Assembly (NCBI GenBank): GCA_022865525.1
Contig: JALHSV010000050.1
Coordinates: forward strand, 1-24,567
DNA from: Thermodesulfovibrionales bacterium
Lineage (GTDB): Bacteria > Nitrospirota > Thermodesulfovibrionia > Thermodesulfovibrionales > SM23-35
Length of the DNA: 24,567 nucleotides
Direction of reading: 5' to 3'
Shown in pieces: positions 14,955 to 24,087 of this stretch. Below the pieces are notes generated by a model that was not told the DNA's origin, did no database searches, and saw nothing but the letters and a program-made list of their open reading frames with translations. Each line of letters starts with the position of its first letter. Position 1 is the first letter of the stretch. The translations under genes were made by a program, and so were the position numbers.

Positions 14955-15446
14955 ATGAGTATTAAAGAGAACTTAAAAGGAATGGGGAGTGCTTTAATTG
15001 GAATTGTAATTTTTATCCTTGGAGCAATAATTGTATCATTATTCTTTCTTGGAAGTGCTTGGGCGAGTTCAAAACTGCTTCCTTTGTTTTCAATATTAAC
15101 TTTGATAACTTTTGGATTAGTTATTTTCATCTTTCTTCCTCTGGCAATTCCCAGGTCAACTAGAAGCTTTTCGAGTATTGTTCTTTACATATCATCATAT
15201 GTTTTTGGTGCAACACTCTGGATGGAAGGTCTTTTGCTTACTTTGTTCATCTGGGGGCTAGGCGCAGTCTTCATTGGAATAATTCTAGGTGGAGTTGGTG
15301 TTGTTCCTATAGCAATGCTTGCAACGCTAATTAAAGGCATGTGGAGACAACTCATCGAACTTGTACTCCTTACAATCGCAACTTTTGCATGTAGAAATGG
15401 GGCGTTATCCCTGGCTGAGAGTCTAGAAAGAAATAATTTTGATTAA
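14955..15446 (+). CDS. Small multi-TM membrane protein, first gene of ClpP-like module
   Basis: This 163-residue protein is almost wholly hydrophobic, with four to five membrane segments (about 12-34, 40-63, 70-92, 95-124 and a weaker 128-145). The ATG has AAGGAG 6 nt upstream. The C-terminus (about 146-163) is polar and helical. I do not recognise a family. The next gene starts within a few bases of its stop, and both are followed by the GYF_2/ClpP-like protein, so it probably forms part of the same membrane assembly. Confidence 0.7.
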   Translation: MSIKENLKGMGSALIGIVIFILGAIIVSLFFLGSAWASSKLLPLFSILTLITFGLVIFIFLPLAIPRSTRSFSSIVLYISSYVFGATLWMEGLLLTLFIWGLGAVFIGIILGGVGVVPIAMLATLIKGMWRQLIELVLLTIATFACRNGALSLAESLERNNFD

Positions 15447-15450
15447 ATCA

Positions 15451-15756
15451 ATGAAAAGTCCGACAACATTCTTAAAACTATTTCTAAGCATTTTTCTTTT
15501 TCTATGTTTACTAAAAATGCCATATGGTTTTTATCAACTTGTAAGATTTATAGCAATGGCTGTTTTTGTTATTCTTGCATATCAGTCAAGCGAAAGACAG
15601 GATAAAACAGAAATGATAGTCTATGTTTGTCTGGCAATTCTTTTTCAACCATTGATAAAAATTTCTTTAAGCAGGGATATTTGGAATATCGTGGACATAG
15701 TTGTTGGATTAGGTTTAATCGTTTCAATTTGTTTGAGTATTGGGAAAGAGTTATGA
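15451..15756 (+). CDS. DUF6804-like small membrane protein
   Basis: This protein of about 101 residues has three membrane segments. The second and third parts fit the DUF6804 pattern: MPYGFYQLVRFIAMAVF, then AYQSSERQ, then a helix ending ILFQPLIKISLSRDIW and a last membrane helix. The function of that family is unknown. I took the ATG at 15451, 4 bp after the previous stop; a TTG at 15439 that overlaps the previous gene is the alternative. No clear ribosome site precedes it, so it may depend on translation of the gene before it. Confidence 0.65.
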   Translation: MKSPTTFLKLFLSIFLFLCLLKMPYGFYQLVRFIAMAVFVILAYQSSERQDKTEMIVYVCLAILFQPLIKISLSRDIWNIVDIVVGLGLIVSICLSIGKEL

Positions 15757-15789
15757 CAGTTGTTATTTTTGTGATTATATGGATGGATA

Positions 15790-17676
15790 ATGATAAATAA
15801 TATTAAAAATAATAAAGATATATGGTTCGTTTTAAAAAGCGGCAGGAAGGAAGGACCTTATCATATCGAAGATATAAAAAAAATGATTGGATTAAATCAA
15901 ATAAATCCAAAAACCTTTCTATGGAAACCAGGTCTTACAAACTGGATGGCAGCAAATTCTTTTCAGGGACTTTTTGTTTTAGCAAAAATCGAGTCAAATA
16001 TTCAATCACAATTTAATGCAAATATTGTTTCTCCAAGTAATCAATCTGATGTCTTGTCAGAATCCGTCAAAATCGATCCTACTTTTACTAATACTAATAA
16101 ATCAATTGATCTGACCTCCAAACAATCTGTTAAACGCTCAAAACGGCCATCATATATTTCACGTCATTGGCATGGAGATTTATCTCTCCCAATCAGTTTT
16201 TGGGTAAATGGAGTTTTTTTAAATTTATTACTTTTATCATTAATTAAATTCGTCCCTTGGAATAATATGGTAAATGTTTCTCCAAAAATTTATTCGATTA
16301 TTGTAATTTTACTTTGGTTTTTTCTTGCACCTATTTCAATTTGGCAATTAATCGGCATTTGGAATTCTTCCAGTAGTTATATTAAATCTGGCAAGTCAAA
16401 ATTTACTGGTAATTTTGTAAAATTTATTATAATTCTAAATTTATTAAATTTATATTCGACTTTTGCTAAAACCGGAATACCTCAAGTTAAAGAATACTTT
16501 AATATTGCGATTGGAAATGATCTGTTTGGTGATTATCAAATTAGAGTTTTAAGAGATGCTAGTGAACTAGAAATCTACGGGCCTATCACTTTTGGTCTTT
16601 CAGATGATGTAAGAAAAATATTGAATGCACATCCATCAATTAAAATAATTCATCTTAACAGCATTGGAGGCCGTGTTTTTGAAGCAAGAAAACTCCGTGA
16701 TTTAATATATGCGAGAAATTTATCGACTTACACTTCATCAGGTTGTTCAAGTGCATGTACATTGGCCTTTATGGGTGGACATAAAAGACTCATTGCAAAA
16801 AATGCATATTTAGGGTTTCATCAATATGGATTCCCCGGATTGCAACAGCCTGATTTTAATAATGAATATAATAAGGATAAACAAGATTGGAGAAATCGTG
16901 GTGTTTCTGAATCTTTTATAGAAAAAGCATATACAACTCCAAATAGTGAAATGTGGAAACCTAGCCATAAAGAATTACTTGATGCAAATTTTATAACTGA
17001 ATATCCGGAAAATGATGAGATAGCAATAAGTGGTTTCCAATTAAAGGATATTGAAAATATTGAGACCGGCCTTGCAAAGGATCCTTTATACTCATCTATT
17101 AAGAAGTATGAGCCAAAGACATATAATCAGCTAATATCAGAAATTAAATTAACCCTTCAAAAGGGTAAAAGCCTTGCTGAATTACAACAAGTAATTAGAC
17201 CTTATCTTATATCGGTTTTATATAAAAGACTTCCATATGCTGCAGATAATTTATTATTTGAATTTATCAAGGTCTTTTTGGAACAAATGCAGATTCTGTA
17301 TAAAATTAATCCTGATATTTGTTTTAATTATATTTTTGGTAATGATCGGGATAAATCGGATATAGTAAAATATTTTCCCAAGGAATTAGTACAAAAAGAA
17401 TTTAACGTCATCTCAGAAATCATACAATCTTCCTCAATACAATCGAATCAATTCCAAAATAAAAAACAAATCGAAGCACAATTTATAGAATTGGTTAAAA
17501 AACTAACAGAAAGTCATGGAGAGGATATTGAATTGTTGGCAAATCCAGAAATGAGAAACATGAATAAGGCAAGGTCTTGCCAATTAACTTATGATTTGTA
17601 TAATGAATTGCTCAAATTGCCGTTAAAAGAGTTTGGTGAAATATTACGATATTTATTAGCTCAGGGGATGAAATAA
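15790..17676 (+). CDS. GYF_2 domain - membrane - ClpP-like serine protease fusion
   Basis: This protein has 628 residues. Residues about 11-62 are a GYF_2 (DUF4339) domain, recognisable by WFVLKSGRKEGPY and the later WKPGLTNWMAA. A polar linker follows, then two or three membrane segments (about 136-156, 167-190, perhaps 208-226). Residues about 245-400 look like the ClpP/crotonase-fold predicted peptidases of the COG3904 kind: IIHLNSIGGRVFEARKL, then SSGCSSACTLAFMGG with probable nucleophile S321, then LGFHQYGFPG with H344. The third catalytic residue is not certain. The last 220 residues are helical and unassigned. GYF_2 domains bind peptides, so the protein may recruit partners to a membrane protease. 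It follows two small membrane genes and precedes the zinc-ribbon gene. Confidence 0.8.
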   Translation: MINNIKNNKDIWFVLKSGRKEGPYHIEDIKKMIGLNQINPKTFLWKPGLTNWMAANSFQGLFVLAKIESNIQSQFNANIVSPSNQSDVLSESVKIDPTFTNTNKSIDLTSKQSVKRSKRPSYISRHWHGDLSLPISFWVNGVFLNLLLLSLIKFVPWNNMVNVSPKIYSIIVILLWFFLAPISIWQLIGIWNSSSSYIKSGKSKFTGNFVKFIIILNLLNLYSTFAKTGIPQVKEYFNIAIGNDLFGDYQIRVLRDASELEIYGPITFGLSDDVRKILNAHPSIKIIHLNSIGGRVFEARKLRDLIYARNLSTYTSSGCSSACTLAFMGGHKRLIAKNAYLGFHQYGFPGLQQPDFNNEYNKDKQDWRNRGVSESFIEKAYTTPNSEMWKPSHKELLDANFITEYPENDEIAISGFQLKDIENIETGLAKDPLYSSIKKYEPKTYNQLISEIKLTLQKGKSLAELQQVIRPYLISVLYKRLPYAADNLLFEFIKVFLEQMQILYKINPDICFNYIFGNDRDKSDIVKYFPKELVQKEFNVISEIIQSSSIQSNQFQNKKQIEAQFIELVKKLTESHGEDIELLANPEMRNMNKARSCQLTYDLYNELLKLPLKEFGEILRYLLAQGMK

Positions 17677-17744
17677 ATTTTACATTTAATTAAGATGTTA
17701 TTAGTATATTATCAATTTTCTTGTGAAAGTTTATTGGGGGAATT

Positions 17745-18092
17745 ATGATTTGCGCTAAATGCAATGCGGAAAATATCAATGGAGCAAATTTCTGCTCAAA
17801 ATGCGGTTTGCCCTTAATTTGTACTAATTGCGGTGCTCAAATAAATTCATTAGACAATTTCTGCCCCAAATGTGGAATCTCCCTAACAGTAAAAAACACA
17901 ATAAAAAACTCAACTGAGAAAAAGGAATATGATTTTAAAAAAATGTCATTGTATTTTTTTGTTCCATTTTTATTAGTTTTTGTTGGAACTTATGAAAGAG
18001 CTGGAGCATGGGCACTTCCGAATGCGATATTCGGAGGAATCCTTTGGCTTGCGATATTTTCCGCGATATTTGGGAATAAAAAAAAGAAATAA
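17745..18092 (+). CDS. Double zinc-ribbon membrane protein
   Basis: This is a 115-residue protein. Residues 3-46 form two zinc ribbons, CAKCNAENINGANFCSKCG and CTNCGAQINSLDNFCPKCG, with all eight cysteines in place. After a charged linker come one or two membrane segments (about 68-82 and 89-108) and a lysine-rich end. Double zinc ribbons usually mediate protein contacts at the membrane. The start has GGGGGA 4 nt upstream. It is the last gene of the plus-strand module, 68 bp after the ClpP-like gene. It is convergent with the FecR-like gene, with only 16 bp between stops; that gap and its flanks hold small palindromes (ATAAG/CTTAT and CTCTT/AAGAG) that may stop both transcripts. Confidence 0.75.
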   Translation: MICAKCNAENINGANFCSKCGLPLICTNCGAQINSLDNFCPKCGISLTVKNTIKNSTEKKEYDFKKMSLYFFVPFLLVFVGTYERAGAWALPNAIFGGILWLAIFSAIFGNKKKK

Positions 18093-18108
18093 TAAGGTGG
18101 CTTATCTC

Positions 18109-18969
18109 TTAAAGAGTTAATAGCATTAGTTTGAGGGTTTCATTATCTGGGAAAATCGATAAAGATTCGCAGATAAGCCTGTTGGCATCATAAAACAACT
18201 TGTGATCAATCAGCAATTGACTTTTAACGATTGCCCTTGTCAATGAATACTCCGCAGGGATCTCGTTCAAGATTTCAGCGATTTCTTTTAAGATCAATCC
18301 AGTATCGGTTTTGTTTTTTAGAATGAAACTGCCGTCCCAATCTTCTAAGGGAGATGACAGAGTCCATGAATAAACCGTATTTTCTTTAAATATCTCTATG
18401 GGAACAAGATGGGAAATATCATTTGTGGATTTATTGTAAATGCATTCAGTTTCATTCCTGAGATCACCCTTAAAAATTTTTATTAAATAAGGAGGTTGTT
18501 GTCCTGGCCAACAAAACGCGATATTTTCATTGGGGAAAAGAATGCTCGAGTCATTTGGTTGAATTGTTCTTGAACAATCAATGTCTCCCCTCACAACAAG
18601 GTTCACGGATTTCCTTGATTCTTTGCCGAGTATTTTATTTAGAAGCCCGGCAAGTTTCTGCCCGGCCTTTTCTTTTTTGCTTTTTCCAGGAGATGTTTTT
18701 TTTATTGTATAGGGAGAGATGGCTTCGATAAGCAATATTGGAGAACCACCTAGATACATTACAACGGCTTTCCCTTGCTTGCTGACCCGGATTTTATCTC
18801 CTTCGAACAGAGGAAAAAGTGGAGCCAATGGCTCCCAGCCATTGGCCCTTTCAACTTCAACCACCCCTTGAATCTCAGTTATCGTTGCTGTCGGAGGCTT
18901 ATTCTCAGAAAAAAACAACTGGGGATAAATCAATATGAGCAATATGCATATAACAAGCGTTTTTTTCAT
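18109..18969 (-). CDS. Exported FecR-like protein
   Basis: This 286-residue protein has a signal peptide (about 1-21). Residues about 28-90 fit the FecR-type beta domain: a TEIQGVVEVER start, a GDKIRVSKQGKAVVMYLGG core, then a hydrophobic strand. The middle part (about 120-225) is another beta-rich region with a GWTL-like SWTLSSPLEDWDG segment. The C-terminus is helical, perhaps one TPR-like hairpin. FecR domains sit in the periplasm and pass or bind signals. It starts 4 bp after the CHASE2 gene, with an AAAGGTG ribosome site overlapping that stop codon, so the pair is one operon and probably one periplasmic complex. Confidence 0.75.
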   Translation of the reverse strand: MKKTLVICILLILIYPQLFFSENKPPTATITEIQGVVEVERANGWEPLAPLFPLFEGDKIRVSKQGKAVVMYLGGSPILLIEAISPYTIKKTSPGKSKKEKAGQKLAGLLNKILGKESRKSVNLVVRGDIDCSRTIQPNDSSILFPNENIAFCWPGQQPPYLIKIFKGDLRNETECIYNKSTNDISHLVPIEIFKENTVYSWTLSSPLEDWDGSFILKNKTDTGLILKEIAEILNEIPAEYSLTRAIVKSQLLIDHKLFYDANRLICESLSIFPDNETLKLMLLTL

Positions 18970-18973
18970 TATT

Positions 18974-20311
18974 TCACCTTTGTTTACCTTTTCTATTGGA
19001 TTTTTTTCGTGCCAAGCGTCTCAACTTTAATAATTCCTTTTCCTGCTCGTTTAATCGCTTGGCTAAGGATTCACTTTCGTGACGGAGCTTGGCATTGTGC
19101 TCGAAACTGGCAATTCTACCATGGATAATGACAGATGCCATTGCGGGAATAAAATTCAGCCAATGATTAAAGTTCGAAAAAGCCAGGGCGCTTCCAATGA
19201 TGGCCAGGGGGATTATAGACGTGAAAGATATTATGCTGGCTTTAAGTGAATTGAACCGAAAAAAGAAATAAGAAACTACAATGATGATTACCAGTTCAAA
19301 AAACAGCTCCAGTACATGATTGATCGGTTTGATTGGATTCTCATGCAGGATTGTTTCAATAGAATTCGCAATGATATCTACTCCAGCCAACCTTCCCTTT
19401 GGAGTCATATAGAAATCCCTTGATTCTTCAAATGTGCCGCCAATGAGTACGATTTTATCGGTAAAAATAGTGCCAGGTCTAAAGGATTCACTCGACATTC
19501 TGTAAACCTGAGAAAATTGGATAGTATTGAAAGATTTACGGTCTCCGATGAAGTGAATTATTTGCTGTGGCAAATTCTGACTTATTTTAATCAGATAGCG
19601 AAGTTTATTTTGATTGATCTTTCCTTCATTTCCTTCCTGATTTTTATTGTTTATTGCATTAAAAAAATCTTCCCAGGTTATGTTTGATCCAGCAGCAACG
19701 ATTGATAAAGGGAAGGATGGCCAGGAATCACGCTCGGTACTTTTTAATAACGACATTTCCCTAATAACACTATCATTGGATTGCATATAATCAATTGCAC
19801 CAAGAAATATATTAGTCGAAGGAGCAATATGAGAAAAGGGCCATGTCTCAGATGAATCGATTTCAGATGCGGAAATCCCAGCGAATTTTATGACCTCTTT
19901 AGGAAGCGGAAATACGATCGGAGTTTTATTTGTCTTTAAATTTTTCAGCATTTCTGTTATATACTTATCTTCGCTGGTTTCATCTTCAAAGCTTATATCC
20001 AGGCCGATAGCTTTTGGCTTAGCCATCGACAATTTTAAAACCAACTCAGAAAGTATTTTTCTAGAAAGTGGGCTTGTTGAATTAAATATGTTTTCGTAAT
20101 CGGTTCCATCTATTTCGATTAAATATACCTCGGATGACCGCTTTTCAGTCTCCCAGAACATTAGGAAATCAAAAACGTTATTCTCCCATTTCCTAAGATA
20201 TCCGGTAATCGATAAAAAGAAAACGAAAATACTAACTCCAGCCCCGATCAAGAGACTTCGAATAAAAAGCTTCCCTGATCTTTGTATCGGTAACATTGTT
20301 TCTGATTGCAT
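18974..20311 (-). CDS. CHASE2-domain membrane sensor without a cytoplasmic output domain
   Basis: This protein has 445 residues. A first membrane segment (about 18-38) is followed by a large extracytoplasmic CHASE2 domain (about 40-330): DFLMFWETEKRSS, VYLIEIDGTDY, AIGLDISFEDET and IVLIGGTFEESRD are characteristic. Three membrane helices (about 335-400) follow, then a charged coiled coil (about 405-440). The usual kinase or cyclase output is absent, so the signal must go through partners. It lies divergent from the TPR-CHAT gene, only 47 bp away, and directly before the FecR-like gene. The predicted -10 overlaps the first ATG, so translation may really start at the ATG at 20296. Confidence 0.85.
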   Translation of the reverse strand: MQSETMLPIQRSGKLFIRSLLIGAGVSIFVFFLSITGYLRKWENNVFDFLMFWETEKRSSEVYLIEIDGTDYENIFNSTSPLSRKILSELVLKLSMAKPKAIGLDISFEDETSEDKYITEMLKNLKTNKTPIVFPLPKEVIKFAGISASEIDSSETWPFSHIAPSTNIFLGAIDYMQSNDSVIREMSLLKSTERDSWPSFPLSIVAAGSNITWEDFFNAINNKNQEGNEGKINQNKLRYLIKISQNLPQQIIHFIGDRKSFNTIQFSQVYRMSSESFRPGTIFTDKIVLIGGTFEESRDFYMTPKGRLAGVDIIANSIETILHENPIKPINHVLELFFELVIIIVVSYFFFRFNSLKASIISFTSIIPLAIIGSALAFSNFNHWLNFIPAMASVIIHGRIASFEHNAKLRHESESLAKRLNEQEKELLKLRRLARKKSNRKGKQR

Positions 20312-20334
20312 TATATTCTGTTTTTTGTTTTAAT
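20306..20334 (+). promoter_or_regulatory. Predicted promoter of the TPR-CHAT gene
   Basis: TTGCAT (20306-20311), a 17-bp spacer and TTTAAT (20329-20334) would start transcription near 20341, 18 nt before the ATG. It overlaps the divergent CHASE2 promoter, so the two cannot fire freely at once. Confidence 0.4.
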
Positions 20335-20337
20335 CAA
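20310..20337 (-). promoter_or_regulatory. Predicted promoter of the CHASE2-FecR operon
   Basis: The minus strand reads TTGATT (20337-20332), a 16-bp spacer and a perfect TATAAT (20315-20310). The -10 includes the first two bases of the upstream ATG. Confidence 0.4.
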
Positions 20338-20358
20338 GGCATAGCTACGGGAGAAAAT

Positions 20359-23300
20359 ATGGATACCACTCAACTGCAACGGCAGTGCAGAGGACACTCG
20401 AAAGCTTTTTATTATCTTTTATTATTGTTTTTAATAATGCCGCTTTTTCAAATTTGGTCACAAGTGACTACTGAAGAAGAGCAAGCAAAACAACATGAAG
20501 CCCTTATGGATGAAATAATCTCAATTTATAAAGTCGGAAATGAAAACGACTTAAGGATTTGGGCAAGAACCAATAAAACTAGAATAACTAGCGATTTCAT
20601 TTCATCATTCGCCAATGGAGCTTTTCAGGAGAATTATGAAGGCGGATTTCAAATTGCTAAAATTATAGCAATTGAAAGTGAAAACAAAAAGGGCTTAGCA
20701 TATGTTCTATTTTATCACGGGAGATACTATAGTAAGATATCAGATTACAACAACGCAATAAAACTCCTCCAAGAAGCTGAAATTTATTTCAAACAAGTAG
20801 CTGACTCTGTGGGGTTGAGCGATGTGTATTATGATTTGGGAAATGTTTACTTTCATTTATTTGATATAAATAAAGCCACTCTGTTTTTTACCAAATCATT
20901 ATCTATCGCTGAACAGACTCAGTATCCTTTAGCCCAGGGTAATGCATATTGCGGATTGGGAAGAATCCACTTTTTTTTAGGTAAGAACAAAGAAGCGCTA
21001 AGAATGTATAACAAAGCCTTGCCCTTATTTGAAAAAACCAAGGACCCTTTAGGTCAGGGCAATGTCTTTAACGAACTTGGAGAAATTTATACACGCTTGG
21101 GGGATAACTCCACTGCTTTAACAATGTATGTTAAAGCTCTACCCTTTTTTGAAAAAGCCCAGGATCATTTTGGACAAGGGAATATACATGAAGCTTTAGG
21201 CAGATATTATCAAATCAAAGGCGATAATAATAAAGCCATAATGATGTATGAAAAAGCCTTGGCTTTTTTTCTAAATGCTCGGGATCCTATTGGGCAAGGC
21301 AATGTATTTTTAGCCAAAGGGGAATTACATGCGCGCTCTGGAGAGAATGAAAAAGCTATTGAGATGTTTGAAAAAGCATTTGTTTCCTACGAAAAGGCTC
21401 AAAATCTACTTGGCCAAGGTAATGCACTAGATGAAATTGGTGATGCATTTTCAAGAATCGGCGAAGTAAACACAGCCTTAGAGATGTTCGTAAAGGCTCT
21501 AGATTTTTTTAAAAAAGTTAATTCGCCCATTAGCCAATGCAATACGTATATGTCAATCGGAGATATTTATTTCTTCAAGGGTGAATACTCCAGTGCCTTA
21601 GCATTTTATGAGAAAGCTCTTCCTCTGTTTGAAAGAGTCCAAAATCCACTTGGCCAAGGTTTGGTAAATTTGAATAAAGGTCAAATATGTTTATATACTG
21701 GTGAAAATGCTAAAGTCCTAATGTTTTTAAAAAGAGCCTTACTTTTTTATGAAAAATCCGGGGAATTTATTGGTCAAGGAAATGTTTATAGAACAATGGG
21801 GGATTTTTTTGTTCAATTAGATGAGAATGCGAAGGCTCTTGCAATGTATGATAAAGCTCTTGTTTTTTATGAAAAAGCCAAAGAACCAATTGGTCAAGGC
21901 AATATTTATATAAGAAAAGGGAATATTTATAGAAACTCCGGAAATCCCTCCAAAGCCCAAAAGATGTATGAGAAAGTATTTCCTTTTATTGAAAAGGCGC
22001 AGAATTTAAATGGTATCGCTACTATGCAATTAACTTATGGGCAATTATTTTTCGACATCAATAATAATGATGTAGCTTTAGAAATGTATAATAAAGCACT
22101 CATTTCTTTCGAGAAGTTGCAACAGCCACTTGGTCAGGGGAATACCTATTTATTAAAAGGAAATGTTTACTCTCGCATGGGTAAAAAGCAAAAAGCTATT
22201 GAGATGTACGAGAAGGCCTTGCTGCTTTTCGATAAGATTCAGGAACCGTTAGGTCAGGGGGGGGTATATGAAAGATTAGGAAATTTATATTACGGTGAAA
22301 CTGAAATCAGTAAAGCATTGGCGATGTATGAAAAGGCTATATTGTTATTTACAAAAGTCAGATCTCTACAGGGATTAGCTAGACTATATATAAAAAAAGC
22401 TTTTATTTTGGGAAGACAGAATAAAAAAAATGAAGCCGTAGATCTTTGCGAAACAGCATTGACATACCTAGAAAGAATTCGAACACAAGCAACTTTCCCT
22501 GAATTAAAAAAATCCTATTTTCAAAAAAACTTTGTTCATTTTGATGATACAGCACTTTTCATTCTGGATAACGGTTATTCAGAGAAAGGTTTCCGTGTCG
22601 TTGAGTCCATGAAAGCACGCCTGTTCTTGGACCAGCTTGCTGAGAACCTGGCAGAAGTGGATAAGGGGTTGGACCCTGAGCTCAAGGAGCGGCAAGACAC
22701 GCTTATAGGGAAACTTTCGGTCTTGGCAAAAGAAATTGAACAGACTGCCAAAATGGACGCAGGAGTTAGGCTCACGGTCTTAAAAACCGAAAGAGATAAG
22801 GTCCAAACTGAATTCGAGAATCTCCAAATTGAGATCCGTCTCAAGAACCCAGTTTATGCCTCAGTTCGTTACCCCGAACCTGTTAATCTTAACGAACTCC
22901 AACAGGAAGTACTTAGAACAGGAGAGATCCTTATAGAATATTACTTGTCTATTGAAAAGGCATTCGCTTTTGTTGTCACTAATAAAGATTTTAAGGTTGT
23001 CGAACTGCCGGTGGGCAGTAAAGGTATTCGGAGCACTGTAAGGGGCTACCTGGAATGGATTAGCAAACCCAATAGTATGCCTGCGAAAAGTGAGAAAGGA
23101 ATTGCTGCTGGGGCTGTCTTATACGATCAATTGATAAAACCTCTGGAATCGTACTTTTCAGAAGGAGCAACGATCATTTTTGTGCCCGACGGTGCGCTGG
23201 CTAAATTGCCCTTTGAGTCTCTAGTGGTTGCGATAGAACCCGTCTCAAAAGAGCCTGTTTACTTGCTGGAGAAAAATCCAGTGAAGTATATCCAAAGCGC

Positions 23301-24087
23301 GTCGGTTCTAACATTCCTCAGGGTTCAGTTCAAGCAGGAAGGTATAACGGATGCATTTGTCGGCTTCGGGGACCCTGTTTATGATTACGAAAACTTTAAA
23401 AAGGGAAAACTAGAAAAAGGAAGTACGCAGACCTTTAAAGGTGACGATCTCGCGGAACTTAATCGGGCCCGATTCGCCAGAGAGGGAGGGATACTCAATC
23501 GACTTGAGGGTAGCGGGCAGGAGATTACAGAAATTGCTAAGATTATTAATATTAAGGGCAAGGCCAATCAAAGACTAAGGATGGACGCTTCTGAAGAGTT
23601 CGCCAAGTCTTCTGCTATGAACGATTACGGCTACATTCAATTTTCTTGCCATGGATTGTTGGGTACTGACTACCAAAGTCTTGTGCTTAGTCAAATACCT
23701 GAAGCCAAAGATGATGGGTTCCTTACACCCTCTGAGATAATGAATTGTACTTTTAACGCAAGGCTCGTTGTCCTTTCTGCTTGCCAGACCGGCAGGGGCA
23801 TGGAAGAGCGTGGGGAGGGCATAACTGGGTTGACGCGGGCAGTGATGTATGCAGGCAGCCCAGCAGCTGTTGTTAGCTTGTGGAGCGTCAGCGATAAAGC
23901 AACCAAGGACCTTATGGTGAGTTTCTATAGAAAAATGATAATCGATGGACTTCCGAAGAGTGAGGCGCTTCGTGCTGCAAAACTTGAGATTCTTAAAAGT
24001 AAAACTACATTTCGCATTTCTGATAAAGCGGAGATGTCAATTAGCCATCCCTTCTTTTGGGCAGCTTTTGTCATGTATGGAGAATAA
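20359..24087 (+). CDS. Exported TPR-array protein with C-terminal CHAT (caspase-like) domain
   Basis: This protein has 1242 residues. The ATG at 20359 is chosen because GGGAG stands 6 nt upstream; the frame is open further but without a good start. A signal peptide or anchor covers about 13-32. Then come about 14 tetratricopeptide repeats with an exact 40-residue period (consensus KALxMYEKALPFFEKAxxPLGQGNxY). The last 370 residues are a CHAT domain: ILIEYYLS, IIFVPDGALAKLPFESL, the catalytic-type His in FSCHGLLG (H1098) and Cys in VVLSACQTG (C1142), then GEGITGLTRAVMYAG and SLWSVSDKAT. The His-Cys pair suggests a working peptidase. Some CHAT proteases are switched on by protein sensors. The divergent CHASE2-FecR pair suggests envelope signal control, which is inference. 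The TPR half is clearly more AT-rich than the CHAT half. Confidence 0.9.
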   Translation: MDTTQLQRQCRGHSKAFYYLLLLFLIMPLFQIWSQVTTEEEQAKQHEALMDEIISIYKVGNENDLRIWARTNKTRITSDFISSFANGAFQENYEGGFQIAKIIAIESENKKGLAYVLFYHGRYYSKISDYNNAIKLLQEAEIYFKQVADSVGLSDVYYDLGNVYFHLFDINKATLFFTKSLSIAEQTQYPLAQGNAYCGLGRIHFFLGKNKEALRMYNKALPLFEKTKDPLGQGNVFNELGEIYTRLGDNSTALTMYVKALPFFEKAQDHFGQGNIHEALGRYYQIKGDNNKAIMMYEKALAFFLNARDPIGQGNVFLAKGELHARSGENEKAIEMFEKAFVSYEKAQNLLGQGNALDEIGDAFSRIGEVNTALEMFVKALDFFKKVNSPISQCNTYMSIGDIYFFKGEYSSALAFYEKALPLFERVQNPLGQGLVNLNKGQICLYTGENAKVLMFLKRALLFYEKSGEFIGQGNVYRTMGDFFVQLDENAKALAMYDKALVFYEKAKEPIGQGNIYIRKGNIYRNSGNPSKAQKMYEKVFPFIEKAQNLNGIATMQLTYGQLFFDINNNDVALEMYNKALISFEKLQQPLGQGNTYLLKGNVYSRMGKKQKAIEMYEKALLLFDKIQEPLGQGGVYERLGNLYYGETEISKALAMYEKAILLFTKVRSLQGLARLYIKKAFILGRQNKKNEAVDLCETALTYLERIRTQATFPELKKSYFQKNFVHFDDTALFILDNGYSEKGFRVVESMKARLFLDQLAENLAEVDKGLDPELKERQDTLIGKLSVLAKEIEQTAKMDAGVRLTVLKTERDKVQTEFENLQIEIRLKNPVYASVRYPEPVNLNELQQEVLRTGEILIEYYLSIEKAFAFVVTNKDFKVVELPVGSKGIRSTVRGYLEWISKPNSMPAKSEKGIAAGAVLYDQLIKPLESYFSEGATIIFVPDGALAKLPFESLVVAIEPVSKEPVYLLEKNPVKYIQSASVLTFLRVQFKQEGITDAFVGFGDPVYDYENFKKGKLEKGSTQTFKGDDLAELNRARFAREGGILNRLEGSGQEITEIAKIINIKGKANQRLRMDASEEFAKSSAMNDYGYIQFSCHGLLGTDYQSLVLSQIPEAKDDGFLTPSEIMNCTFNARLVVLSACQTGRGMEERGEGITGLTRAVMYAGSPAAVVSLWSVSDKATKDLMVSFYRKMIIDGLPKSEALRAAKLEILKSKTTFRISDKAEMSISHPFFWAAFVMYGE
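20935..22380 (+). repeat. In-register 120-bp coding repeat array (TPR units)
   Basis: The block coding for LGQGN recurs at steps of exactly 120 bp (near 20935, 21055, 21175, 21295, 21415, 21535, 21655, 21775, 21895, 22015, 22135, 22255, 22375) with no indels. Units are diverged in sequence but constant in length. Confidence 0.75.

Noticed and set aside
20935..22380. CRISPR-like or non-coding tandem array
   Set aside because: The 120-bp period is in frame with a continuous protein and encodes 40-residue TPR units.
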